NCBI RefSeq assembly: GCF_007829835.1
Contig: NZ_VIWP01000002.1
Coordinates: 310,001-374,000, forward strand
Direction of reading: 5' to 3'
Origin: Neorhizobium alkalisoli
GTDB lineage: Bacteria; Pseudomonadota; Alphaproteobacteria; Rhizobiales; Rhizobiaceae
DNA length: 64,000 bases
The translations under genes were made by a program, and so were the position numbers. A model generated the notes under the pieces. That model was not told the origin of the DNA. It was given only the letters and a program-made list of their open reading frames with translations, and searched no databases. Positions within the stretch are counted from its first letter, which is position 1. The number at the start of each line of letters is the position of its first letter. This document shows, piece by piece, positions 57,088-64,000 of this stretch.

Positions 57088-58377
57088 TTACAGGTAGGGG
57101 TACATGGGGAAACGGCCGGTCAGAGCGACCACCTTTTCCCGCACGCCGGCTTCGATCGCCGCATTGCCTTCGTCGGAATTGGCAACCTTCAGGCCATCGA
57201 GAACCTCGACGATCAGGTTACCGATTTCCTTGAACTCGGCTTCCTTGAAGCCGCGGGTCGTGCCGGCCGGGGTGCCGAGACGGACGCCGGAGGTGACGAA
57301 GGGCTTTTCAGGATCGAACGGGATGCCGTTCTTATTGCAGGTGACGTAGGCGCGGCCCAGAGCTGCCTCGGCGCGCTTGCCGGTGGCGTTCTTCTTGCGC
57401 AGGTCGACCAGCATCAGGTGGTTGTCGGTGCCACCCGAGACGATGTCGAGACCGCCAGCGATCAGGGTTTCCGACAGCGCCTTGGCGTTCTTGACGATCT
57501 GGGCTGCGTAATCCTTGAAGTCGGGCTGCAGCGCTTCGCCGAAGGCAACGGCCTTGGCGGCGATGATGTGCATCAGCGGGCCGCCCTGCAGGCCGGGGAA
57601 AACGGCCGAATTGAACTTCTTCGCCAGATCCTCGTCATTCGTGAGGATGACGCCGCCGCGCGGGCCACGCAGCGACTTGTGGGTCGTGGTGGTGGCAACG
57701 TGGCAATGCGGGAACGGCGACGGATGCTGGCCACCGGCAACGAGACCGGCAATATGGGCCATGTCGACCATCAGGTAGGCGCCGACTTCATCGGCGATCT
57801 CGCGGAACTTCTTCCAGTCCCAGATACGGGAATAGGCGGTGCCGCCGGCGATGATCAGCTTCGGCTTGTGTTCGCGCGCCTTCTTGGCGACGTCTTCCAT
57901 GTCGAGCAGGTTGTCGCCTTCGCGCACGCCGTAGGAGACGACGTTGAACCACTTGCCGGACATGTTGACCGGCGAGCCATGGGTCAGGTGGCCACCCGAA
58001 TTGAGGTCGAGGCCCATGAACGTATCGCCCGGCTGCAGGAGCGCGAGGAATACGGCCTGGTTCATCTGTGAACCCGAATTGGGCTGGACGTTGGCGAAAT
58101 TGACGCCGAACAGCTTCTTGGCGCGCTCGATGGCGAGTTCTTCGGCGATATCGACGAACTGGCAGCCGCCGTAATAACGCTTGCCCGGATACCCTTCCGC
58201 ATACTTGTTGGTCATGATCGAGCCCTGGGCTTCGAGCACGGCGCGGGAGACGATGTTTTCAGACGCGATGAGTTCGATCTCGTGGCGCTGACGACCCAGT
58301 TCCTTCTCGATCGCGCCAAAGATTTCCGGATCGGATTCGGCAAGCGGGCGGGAGAAGAAGGTGTCGGTATTCGACAT
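57088..58377 (-). CDS. glyA: Serine hydroxymethyltransferase
   Basis: A 429-residue PLP enzyme starting at ATG 58377; the frame runs 36 bases further but without homology. The cofactor lysine is Lys234 in [32 protein letters not shown] and [20 protein letters not shown] are family blocks. It interconverts serine and glycine with transfer of a one-carbon unit to tetrahydrofolate. nrdR, ribD and ribE follow closely and form one operon with it. Confidence 0.98.
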   Translation of the reverse strand: MSNTDTFFSRPLAESDPEIFGAIEKELGRQRHEIELIASENIVSRAVLEAQGSIMTNKYAEGYPGKRYYGGCQFVDIAEELAIERAKKLFGVNFANVQPNSGSQMNQAVFLALLQPGDTFMGLDLNSGGHLTHGSPVNMSGKWFNVVSYGVREGDNLLDMEDVAKKAREHKPKLIIAGGTAYSRIWDWKKFREIADEVGAYLMVDMAHIAGLVAGGQHPSPFPHCHVATTTTHKSLRGPRGGVILTNDEDLAKKFNSAVFPGLQGGPLMHIIAAKAVAFGEALQPDFKDYAAQIVKNAKALSETLIAGGLDIVSGGTDNHLMLVDLRKKNATGKRAEAALGRAYVTCNKNGIPFDPEKPFVTSGVRLGTPAGTTRGFKEAEFKEIGNLIVEVLDGLKVANSDEGNAAIEAGVREKVVALTGRFPMYPYL

Positions 58378-58498
58378 AAGCAGGCTCCTCGAAAGGGGTG
58401 GCAGGCGATGCAAGGCGTATTAGCGCCCCGGCGGGGTCAGGGCAATACGCCGAGCGACATTTGCGCGTCCAACTCCGGTCAAGCATCCTGGAAAACGA

Positions 58499-58528
58499 AA
58501 AAGCCGCACCCTTTCGGACGCGGCCTTT
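58499..58528 (-). terminator. Terminator of the L,D-transpeptidase gene
   Basis: On the minus strand GGCCGCGTCC-GAAA-GGGTGCGGCTTTTT forms a GC-rich stem with a U-run, 25 bases after the stop at 58554 and before the glyA promoter region. Confidence 0.8.
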
Positions 58529-58553
58529 CAAAATTCTGCAGAGACCCAGTCTC

Positions 58554-59897
58554 TTACTGCGGCAGGACTTCCTCGCCAATCGAGCCGACCGGCTTTTCCT
58601 GGCCGTTGGTCGTCTGAAGCGCCAGTTCCTGTTCACCGTCCATCTGGTAGATGTCGTCGCGGAACTGCACGACACCGTCCTTGGCCGACCAGGCGGTGAT
58701 GTAGGAGAAGTAGACCGGCACTTCGGTCGTCAGCTTGATCGGCGTGTTGACGCGGCTAGCGATGACGCTTTCCATGTGCTGGCGCGACCATTCCGGGTTT
58801 TCCGAAAGCAGCCAGACGGCCAGGTCGCGAACGTTCTGAACGCGCACACAACCGGACGAGTCGAAACGCATCAGCTTGTTGAACAGGCCCTGTTCCGGCG
58901 TATCGTGCATGTATTCGTTGTTCGGGTTGTAGAAGTTGATCTTGGTGGATGCCATGGCGTTGTTCTTGCCCGGATCCTGACGGAACATCAGGTTCGGCGC
59001 CTTTTCGGCATTCCAGTCGATCGTTTCCGGCGCCACTTCCCCGCCCTTGCCGTCGAGCAGGCGGATGTTGTTGCGCGTCAGATAGGTCGGGTCCTTGCGC
59101 ATCAGCGGCACGATATCCTTGACGATGATCGAGCGCGGCGCGGTCCAGTAAGGATTGAGGATGACCTCATAGATCTTCGAGTTGATGATATGCGTCGGGC
59201 GGCTGAGACGGCCAACGATGGCGCTGTGGCGCAGCGCCACCTGCCCGTCCTGCACGGCCTCGATATAGGTCGCCGGAATGTTGACCATGACGTGGCGGCG
59301 GCCGAGATCGCCCTGGAACGTCTGGAGACGGATCAGGTTGGTGTTCAGCTGCTGCAGGCGCACGTCGGCGGAGATGTTCATCGCCTTGATCGTGTATTCG
59401 CCCATCACGCCGTCTGCCGGCAGGCCGTGGCGGGCCTGGAAACGCTTGAGCGCGCCATCGACATAGCTGTCGAACGAGCTGGACATGCCGGCGCTGCGCG
59501 GCAGGTCGCCGACGATCATCAGGCGCTGGCGCAGCGTCTGGACGTTCGAATCCGTGACACCGATCTTGAAACGCTGCTGGGCGGAAACATTGACCATCGG
59601 CCAGCCGCCGGCAGAGACGATCTGCTGGTACTGGGCGATCGCCACCTGGATGTTCGGAACAGACTGCGGGCTGAGGATCGGCGTGTTGGACACGGTGCCG
59701 ACCGCGGTACGCGAAACCTGCGCATCGAACTGGTCGTCCCAGGTGCCGCGGCCGCGGGCATTGATCAGTTCATCGACCGCGCTCTGCGCAAACGCCGGCG
59801 CTGCCAGTGCGGCCGCCCCTGCGGAAACGGCCGTACGCAAAAGCGCGCGGCGAGAAAAAGCTTCCGATCCGATCTTCTTCGACATTATCCCGTCCAT
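58554..59897 (-). CDS. L,D-transpeptidase (YkuD family), probable LdtR target
   Basis: A 447-residue exported protein. Start is ATG 59897 or 59885. The N-terminus SRRALLRTAVSAGAAALAAPAFAQ looks like a twin-arginine signal. Residues about 120-190 contain a PG_binding_1-like domain (DSYVDGALKRFQARHGLPADGVMGEYT), and the catalytic YkuD domain ends in DSSGCVRVQNVRDLA (Cys350). It forms 3-3 crosslinks or anchors proteins in peptidoglycan. In Liberibacter a similar gene, ldtP, is controlled by the MarR-type LdtR; an LdtR homolog is encoded at 62107-62622. Confidence 0.9.
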   Translation of the reverse strand: MDGIMSKKIGSEAFSRRALLRTAVSAGAAALAAPAFAQSAVDELINARGRGTWDDQFDAQVSRTAVGTVSNTPILSPQSVPNIQVAIAQYQQIVSAGGWPMVNVSAQQRFKIGVTDSNVQTLRQRLMIVGDLPRSAGMSSSFDSYVDGALKRFQARHGLPADGVMGEYTIKAMNISADVRLQQLNTNLIRLQTFQGDLGRRHVMVNIPATYIEAVQDGQVALRHSAIVGRLSRPTHIINSKIYEVILNPYWTAPRSIIVKDIVPLMRKDPTYLTRNNIRLLDGKGGEVAPETIDWNAEKAPNLMFRQDPGKNNAMASTKINFYNPNNEYMHDTPEQGLFNKLMRFDSSGCVRVQNVRDLAVWLLSENPEWSRQHMESVIASRVNTPIKLTTEVPVYFSYITAWSAKDGVVQFRDDIYQMDGEQELALQTTNGQEKPVGSIGEEVLPQ

Positions 59898-60222
59898 TCG
59901 ATCCCAAGTAACGTCAAGAGGTTACGGGGATATGGTTAATACAAAGCGTTGACTGCGCGTGGTCGCTGCGGTGAAACAGCGGGAACCCAAAGTTTTCAGC
60001 GCGATTTTACCGTCTACATAGACCTTGGCGTTCACATAGCAATACGGCCAATTCGTGTCAGTTGCGAATGGGTCACAAAGCTGTGTGAACGTGTGTTTTC
60101 GGGAACACTCGGTGCGCCACAACACTCACGAAAACGCGATGTGGGTATCCGGCGCTGCGGACGACCTCGTCCTATGATTTCCGCCGAGACTTGGCTAGCC
60201 TTTCGGCGATCGGAGAATCGTC
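59898..60222. other. Divergent promoter region, L,D-transpeptidase / small secreted protein
   Basis: 325 bases without a gene. GTTTTCG (60092-60098 region) and CGAAAAC about 30 bases later form a spaced inverted pair that could be a regulator site. It must hold promoters for both flanking genes; I recognise no sigma-factor consensus. Confidence 0.4.
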
Positions 60223-60555
60223 ATGCGCACATTGCTCGCCGCCGCCCTCATCACCGCCGCGATCGCCGGATCGGCGCAGGCGCAGAGTTTCAGCTTCGGA
60301 CAACCCAAAACCGTCTCCTTCGGCCTGCCGGGCTGCATCGATCTCAAGACCGAGAACGTGATTGCCGGGCTGCTGAAACAGAAGGAAGTCAATGCCGCGA
60401 TCAAGATGGCCTACGATGCCGGTACGAAATGCAGGCTGTTCAAGCGGCTCGAACAGGTGACGGTCGAAGGATTTTCAAAACCGCAATCACTGTTCTGCAT
60501 TCGGCCGAAGGACGCGCAGGATTGTTATTGGTATCCGTCGGTTTATTTGCGGTGA
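60223..60555 (+). CDS. Small secreted hypothetical protein
   Basis: A 110-residue protein with a signal peptide MRTLLAAALITAAIAGSAQAQ. The mature part is basic and has four cysteines (GCIDL, TKCRLF, FCIRPKDAQDCYWYP) that may form disulfides in the periplasm. GAGAATC lies before the ATG. I do not recognise a domain; similar short proteins occur in Rhizobiaceae. Divergent from the L,D-transpeptidase. Confidence 0.65.
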   Translation: MRTLLAAALITAAIAGSAQAQSFSFGQPKTVSFGLPGCIDLKTENVIAGLLKQKEVNAAIKMAYDAGTKCRLFKRLEQVTVEGFSKPQSLFCIRPKDAQDCYWYPSVYLR

Positions 60556-60921
60556 AGCTCGGCTGAAACAGGTGCGACGGAGCGCATTGCTGCACTCCGT
60601 TCGACCTTAGGTGTCACTGCATGACTGGAGGAAATGCCGTGCCATCGAACCCTTCGTGGCTTAAGGGCACTTAGTCCTCGGCGCCGCAGAGACAAGTTAC
60701 CTCTCCGAAGAGGAGTTGGCGTTCTGACTTATTGTTGAGTAGCGTGCGGTTGCCGGTATGACGGCATGAAAGGATGGCTTTCCACATCCCAGAACTTCCA
60801 ATTGTTTTGCCTCCCAGACAACCTTCAAGAAGGCTGGGATGCGGGTCTGGGGCCGCATCCATTGCAAGAATCGTCGCCCATCCATTAGGTCTTGGCAACA
60901 ACTTTCACGCGCGGTGCTTCA
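60556..60921. other. Gap before the DUF4062 gene
   Basis: 366 bases with no convincing gene; a 76-codon minus frame at 60671-60901 has no family resemblance. The base composition is lower in GC than the neighbours, which fits acquired DNA together with the DUF4062 gene. No insertion sequence or tRNA is seen. Confidence 0.45.
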
Positions 60922-61881
60922 ATGGACGTCAAATACCAGATTTTCGTGAGTTCGACCTTCGACGACCTGATAGAAGAGCGCCGGGCGGTGATGGAGGCTA
61001 TCCTGAACCTAAGGCACATTCCCGTGGGAATGGAGCTATTTCACGCCACCGACGAAACGCAGTGGCAGTACATTCAACGCCGAATTGCGGAATGCGATTA
61101 TTACGTTGTTATCGTTGCGGAGAGGTATGGTTCCGAGTTCGAGGGCAAGAGCTATACGCAGAAAGAATACGAGCTTGCGGTGCAACTAGGTATACCCGTC
61201 ATTGCCCTCCTTCTCGATGGCAGCGTGCGGGCCACATGGCCGCAGACGAAAGTCGATTTCGAGAAGAAAACTCAGGTCGAAGAATTCCGCTCGCTTTGCA
61301 AACAGCGTCTGGTGAAGTTCTGGAAAACCTCTGAAGACTTGGCTTTGAAGGTCACCCAGTCACTGAATGCGGTCACAATAGATATCCCCCGTGTAGGATG
61401 GGTGCGGGCGGATGCAGTGCCGTCGCTGAAGGTGGTGGAAGAACTGTCCATCCTGTCCGACGAAAAACGCAAGCTACAGGCTCGGGTTGAGCAGCTGTCG
61501 GGGTCGGAGAGCATTTCGATCCCACCGGAAGTCATCTACCGCATCCAGCAACTTCAGATGTCCTCCGTCAACAGCTACTGCGAGGGTTACGAGATCGAGG
61601 ACGACATCCCCTCCCTGCTGGATGTGTTTCTCGCGTCCCATAAAGTCTTGGCGACGGGCGCGGAGCTTTGGCAAATGTGGGAAGTTTGGCGCGAGAGCTT
61701 CAAGATGTTTGGTAATGACGACCACACAGCCGTCAGTATCCTCGGAGAGTTCGCCTCCCACAATTTGGTGGATTTTGGCTACAAGCCGACGAGCGGCCGT
61801 GGACAGGCCAAGGAATATCGCCTGACTGAATACGGGAAAAACTTCGCCATGTACGCCTATAACTACGAGACGGGGCCCTAG
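60922..61881 (+). CDS. DUF4062 domain protein, possible TIR-like defence effector
   Basis: The ATG at 60922 gives 319 residues: MDVKYQIFVSSTFDDLIEER, then ITxE-like MEAILNLRHIPVGMELFHATDETQWQYIQRRIAECDYYVVIVAERYGS, the DUF4062 signature (IFVSSTF.DL..ER). DUF4062 folds like a TIR domain and is often N-terminal in conflict-system proteins. The rest is a coiled coil (about 175-205) and a C-terminal winged-helix-like part (SILGEFASHNLVDFGYKPTSGRGQAKEYRLTEYG). It is a single gene between ldt and ldtR with unlike flanks, so it is probably horizontally acquired. Enzymatic activity is not shown. Confidence 0.82.
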   Translation: MDVKYQIFVSSTFDDLIEERRAVMEAILNLRHIPVGMELFHATDETQWQYIQRRIAECDYYVVIVAERYGSEFEGKSYTQKEYELAVQLGIPVIALLLDGSVRATWPQTKVDFEKKTQVEEFRSLCKQRLVKFWKTSEDLALKVTQSLNAVTIDIPRVGWVRADAVPSLKVVEELSILSDEKRKLQARVEQLSGSESISIPPEVIYRIQQLQMSSVNSYCEGYEIEDDIPSLLDVFLASHKVLATGAELWQMWEVWRESFKMFGNDDHTAVSILGEFASHNLVDFGYKPTSGRGQAKEYRLTEYGKNFAMYAYNYETGP

Positions 61882-61932
61882 AGCCGCACTCTATGCTTCG
61901 CTCGTTTCGAACGCGCTGCATAACGCGAAAGG

Positions 61933-61960
61933 CGCACCATGGTGTGGTTCCCATGGTGCG
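61933..61960. terminator. Strong hairpin after the DUF4062 gene
   Basis: CGCACCATGG (61933-61942) and CCATGGTGCG (61951-61960) are a perfect 10-bp inverted repeat with an 8-base loop, 51 bases past the stop. There is no U-run, so it may stabilise the transcript end or serve another role. Confidence 0.5.
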
Positions 61961-61995
61961 TGATCTGTGCCGCTGGAGGCAGGCAAATGGCTGGC

Positions 61996-62065
61996 GCGCA
62001 ACTGGCGCGCATTCATGCGCTACCGTGTGCATTCTTGTGCACTTTCGTGCCTTTACGCGCCAGTT
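61996..62065. repeat. Degenerate decamers in 10-bp phase
   Basis: Six G(C/T)GC words start at 62007, 62017, 62027, 62037, 62047 and 62057, exactly ten bases apart; a seventh lies at 61996. The block is also enclosed by a perfect stem AACTGGCGCG (62000-62009) / CGCGCCAGTT (62056-62065). No gene covers it. Confidence 0.55.
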
Positions 62066-62106
62066 AGCAGTTTCGAATTATCAAGCTTTCGCAAAGCCTT
62101 AGCGGC

Positions 62107-62622
62107 TTACATCCGGTAAGCGATGCTGTCGTTCCAGAAACGATCCAGACGCTGCAGCAGCTTGTTCATCTGCGAAAACTCGCCTTCGCCGATGCCGCCG
62201 ACCTTTTCGATCGAGCCGATATGGCGCTCGTAAAGCTTTGCGACGGTTTCGGCGATTTCCTGGCCTTCCGGGGTCAGGCTGATGCGGACCGAGCGGCGGT
62301 CGATGCGCGAGCGCTGGTGGTTGATGAAGCCGAGGTCGACGAGCTTCTTGACGTTGTAGGAGACGTTCGAGCCGAGGTAATAACCGCGGGAGCGAAGTTC
62401 ACCGGCGGTCAGTTCGGAATTGCCGATGTTGAAGAGGAGCAGTGCCTGGACTGCGTTGACATCGTCGCGACCCTGGCGGTCGAACTCGTCCTTGATGACG
62501 TCGAGCAGGCGACGGTGCAGGCGTTCTACGAGGTGCAGCGACTCCATGTAGAGCGAGCGGATGGTGTCTTCATGCGGAGCTGCGACGGCCGCGGCCTGCG
62601 GCTTGATTTTGGTATTCAACAT
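62107..62622 (-). CDS. ldtR: MarR-family regulator, LdtR-like
   Basis: A 171-residue winged-helix protein. The DNA-binding part is SELTAGELRSRGYYLGSNVSYNVKKLVDLGFINHQRSRIDRRSVRISLTPEGQEI (about residues 70-125), and the N-terminal dimer helices begin ESLHLVERLHRRLLDVIKDEFDRQGRDDVNAVQALLL. This matches the LdtR group known from Liberibacter and rhizobia, which regulates an L,D-transpeptidase gene and osmotic tolerance. Such a gene is nearby (58554-59897). It has a long upstream gap of about 230 bases. Confidence 0.82.
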   Translation of the reverse strand: MLNTKIKPQAAAVAAPHEDTIRSLYMESLHLVERLHRRLLDVIKDEFDRQGRDDVNAVQALLLFNIGNSELTAGELRSRGYYLGSNVSYNVKKLVDLGFINHQRSRIDRRSVRISLTPEGQEIAETVAKLYERHIGSIEKVGGIGEGEFSQMNKLLQRLDRFWNDSIAYRM

Positions 62623-62852
62623 GACTGCCTCACTGTTTCGTTTGGCGGTGTGTTTGTTTATTCCCGCCTTGAGACAGACACTATCGAAAGCGCATAAAAT
62701 TCGACTTAAAACAAAGGGTTAATGAAACCTTGCCGAAGTTTTTCCAATGCCCGGCACTTGTGAGCCCCATAAAGCGGCCGCAATCTCACCCTTGAAATTT
62801 CAATGACTTAGATGCGATTTTTCGCTAAAATCGCGGGGTCAAAGCTTTAATT

Positions 62853-63290
62853 TCAGGGTAAATCAATCCTTACCCGCTCGGCCTTGCGGCGCTCTTCCAG
62901 CCACAAAGAGAGACGAAAGACGATATAAAGGGCCGCCACGAAGACGTGCAGAAGCGGCACAAGCCTGTTATGTCCGAAGACATCCGGCCAGACGACATAC
63001 ATCAGAACCTGCACGGCGGCGGCGATCGTCCACAGCACCGCGCCCCAGGAGACGGTGAGCCAGAGGCCGAGCGAGGCGACCGGAAAGAGCACGGCCAGCG
63101 AACAGGCGGCGACCTTCCAGGGCAGATTGAGCAGATCGAAGCGGGCCGCACCCTTCAGCGAATAACCGACCAGCATGCCCCAATACTGGATGCCGAACCA
63201 AAGGCAGGCCACCGCGACCATCCGCAGGAAGATCACGAACAGGATTTCGGTCAGCGAGCGTTTGAGCGCCGTGGGGGAATCAGGTTCCAT
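62853..63290 (-). CDS. DUF6163 membrane protein
   Basis: A 145-residue protein with four predicted helices (FVIFLRMVAVACLWFGIQYWGMLVG, VAACSLAVLFPVASLGLWLTV, GAVLWTIAAAVQVLMYVVW, LLHVFVAALYIVFRLSLWL). Small four-helix proteins of this kind lie next to hemB in rhizobia and are annotated as DUF6163. Function unknown. It is divergent from hemB. Confidence 0.75.
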   Translation of the reverse strand: MEPDSPTALKRSLTEILFVIFLRMVAVACLWFGIQYWGMLVGYSLKGAARFDLLNLPWKVAACSLAVLFPVASLGLWLTVSWGAVLWTIAAAVQVLMYVVWPDVFGHNRLVPLLHVFVAALYIVFRLSLWLEERRKAERVRIDLP

Positions 63291-63520
63291 GGCCGCACAT
63301 TAAACATGGATGGGCGCGCCTCGCCAGATAGGCAGGGGAATGCAGACCTTGTATCCTCCGTTGAGCGCAGCCCTGCCCCTTTCCATGTCACCTGCTTTCC
63401 ATGTCACCTGCGGCATCCTGCCCTTTTATATAAAGTGGCGCCTATGCTAGTGACCTCGCCATACGATCGGACCGCCGACTTCGCCGACGGCCACGACAAA
63501 ACCCGTATCGGAGATTTTTC

Positions 63521-64000
63521 ATGGACAAGACCCATCTCGTCGACACCGTCACCGGCCACCGGCGCATGCGCCGCAATCGCAAGGCGGACTGGACGCGCCG
63601 CATGGTGCAGGAAAGCCGCCTGACGGTCGACGATTTCATCTGGCCGATCTTCATCGTGCCGGGCACGGGCATCGTCGATCCGATCAAGGCCATGCCGGGC
63701 GTCAACCGCATGAGCGTCGACAAGGCGGTCGAGGCCGTCAAGGAAGCGGCCGATCTTGGCATTCCGGCCATCGCCACCTTCCCCGATATCGAGATGGATC
63801 TGCGCGACGTTACCGGCTCGCAGAGCCTTGTCGCCGACAATCTGATCAACAAGGCGACGGCGGCGATCAAGAAGGCCGTGCCGAATATCGGTATCATTAC
63901 CGACGTGGCGCTCGATCCGTTCACCAGCCATGGCCATGACGGCATTTTGCGCGATGGCGTGATCGTCAATGACGAAACGGTCGATCAGGTCGTGCGTGCC
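63521..64000 (+). CDS. hemB: Delta-aminolevulinic acid dehydratase, N-terminal part
   Basis: The first 160 codons are in the window; the gene continues past 64000. The start MDKTHLVDTVTGHRRMRRNR and WTRRMVQESRLTVDDFIWPIFIVPGTGIVDPIKAMPGVNRMSVD match alphaproteobacterial HemB. The active-site lysines lie beyond the edge; TDVALDPFTSHGHDGIL (metal-site region; the third cysteine-type ligand is replaced as in the magnesium-dependent class) is visible. It condenses two ALA to porphobilinogen. Confidence 0.96.
   Translation, partial: MDKTHLVDTVTGHRRMRRNRKADWTRRMVQESRLTVDDFIWPIFIVPGTGIVDPIKAMPGVNRMSVDKAVEAVKEAADLGIPAIATFPDIEMDLRDVTGSQSLVADNLINKATAAIKKAVPNIGIITDVALDPFTSHGHDGILRDGVIVNDETVDQVVRA

Noticed and set aside
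58398-59939. 513-codon frame antisense to the L,D-transpeptidase
   Set aside because: Mirror of a gene with signal peptide and catalytic cysteine motif.
60671-60901. 76-codon minus-strand frame upstream of the DUF4062 gene
   Set aside because: No family, poor start context, and it fills the likely promoter region.

Overview
The window is a 64 kb piece of an alphaproteobacterial chromosome, almost certainly from the family Rhizobiaceae (Rhizobium, Agrobacterium or a close relative). Gene content and order point there: rplM-rpsI, ctaA beside a DUF2842 gene, yceD-plsX-fabH-ihfA-merR, ribD-ribE and nrdR-glyA, a BA14K protein, a DUF6163 gene next to hemB, and an LdtR-type MarR regulator. Genes are GC-rich and packed on both strands. 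No function was confirmed by a database search; all calls rest on motifs, length and gene order.

Layout. 1-7.6 kb is housekeeping: a CoA-binding protein fragment, ribosomal proteins L13 and S9 with a structured leader, an orphan TadG-like protein, agmatinase, ArgC, an APH(6)-like kinase and heme A synthase. 8.2-16.6 kb is a polysaccharide locus: GNAT_6 acyltransferase, Wzc-like co-polymerase with a degenerate kinase domain, outer-membrane export lipoprotein, GT4 glycosyltransferase, initiating phosphoglycosyltransferase and Wzy-like polymerase. 16.7-19.0 kb has a small regulator, two small proteins and a COG0523 metallochaperone behind a near-perfect Zur-type operator.

19.18-42.63 kb is a 23.4 kb genomic island inserted in the T-loop of a host tRNA-Pro(GGG) gene. 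The 3' end of the host tRNA is stranded at 19163-19187 and its 5' part at 42628-42684. The island starts with an operon of three large tyrosine recombinases and a small coiled-coil protein, the ginABCD arrangement of GInt elements. Its ends carry inverted CCC(G/A)TATAA arms around a 6-bp core. Its cargo is mainly defensive: a Hachiman-like HamA nuclease and HamB helicase, a type I restriction system (hsdM-hsdS-hsdR) with a YgjP-type metallopeptidase, a Lon-like AAA+ ATPase without protease domain, and small unknown genes. At the right end an XRE regulator sits behind three 21-bp operator repeats, followed by an intact tRNA-Pro(GGG) gene that apparently replaces the one the island destroys.

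42.7-64 kb returns to core chromosome: BA14K protein, MerR regulator, ihfA, fabH, plsX, a DUF177 protein, a cytochrome bc1 chaperone, bamE, H+-pyrophosphatase, an MFS transporter, nusB, ribH, a GAF/HD-GYP protein, ribE, ribD, nrdR, glyA, an L,D-transpeptidase, a DUF4062 gene that looks acquired, ldtR, a DUF6163 protein and the start of hemB. The most notable result is the island: a tRNA-disrupting, tRNA-replacing three-recombinase element whose recombination sites can be read from the sequence.
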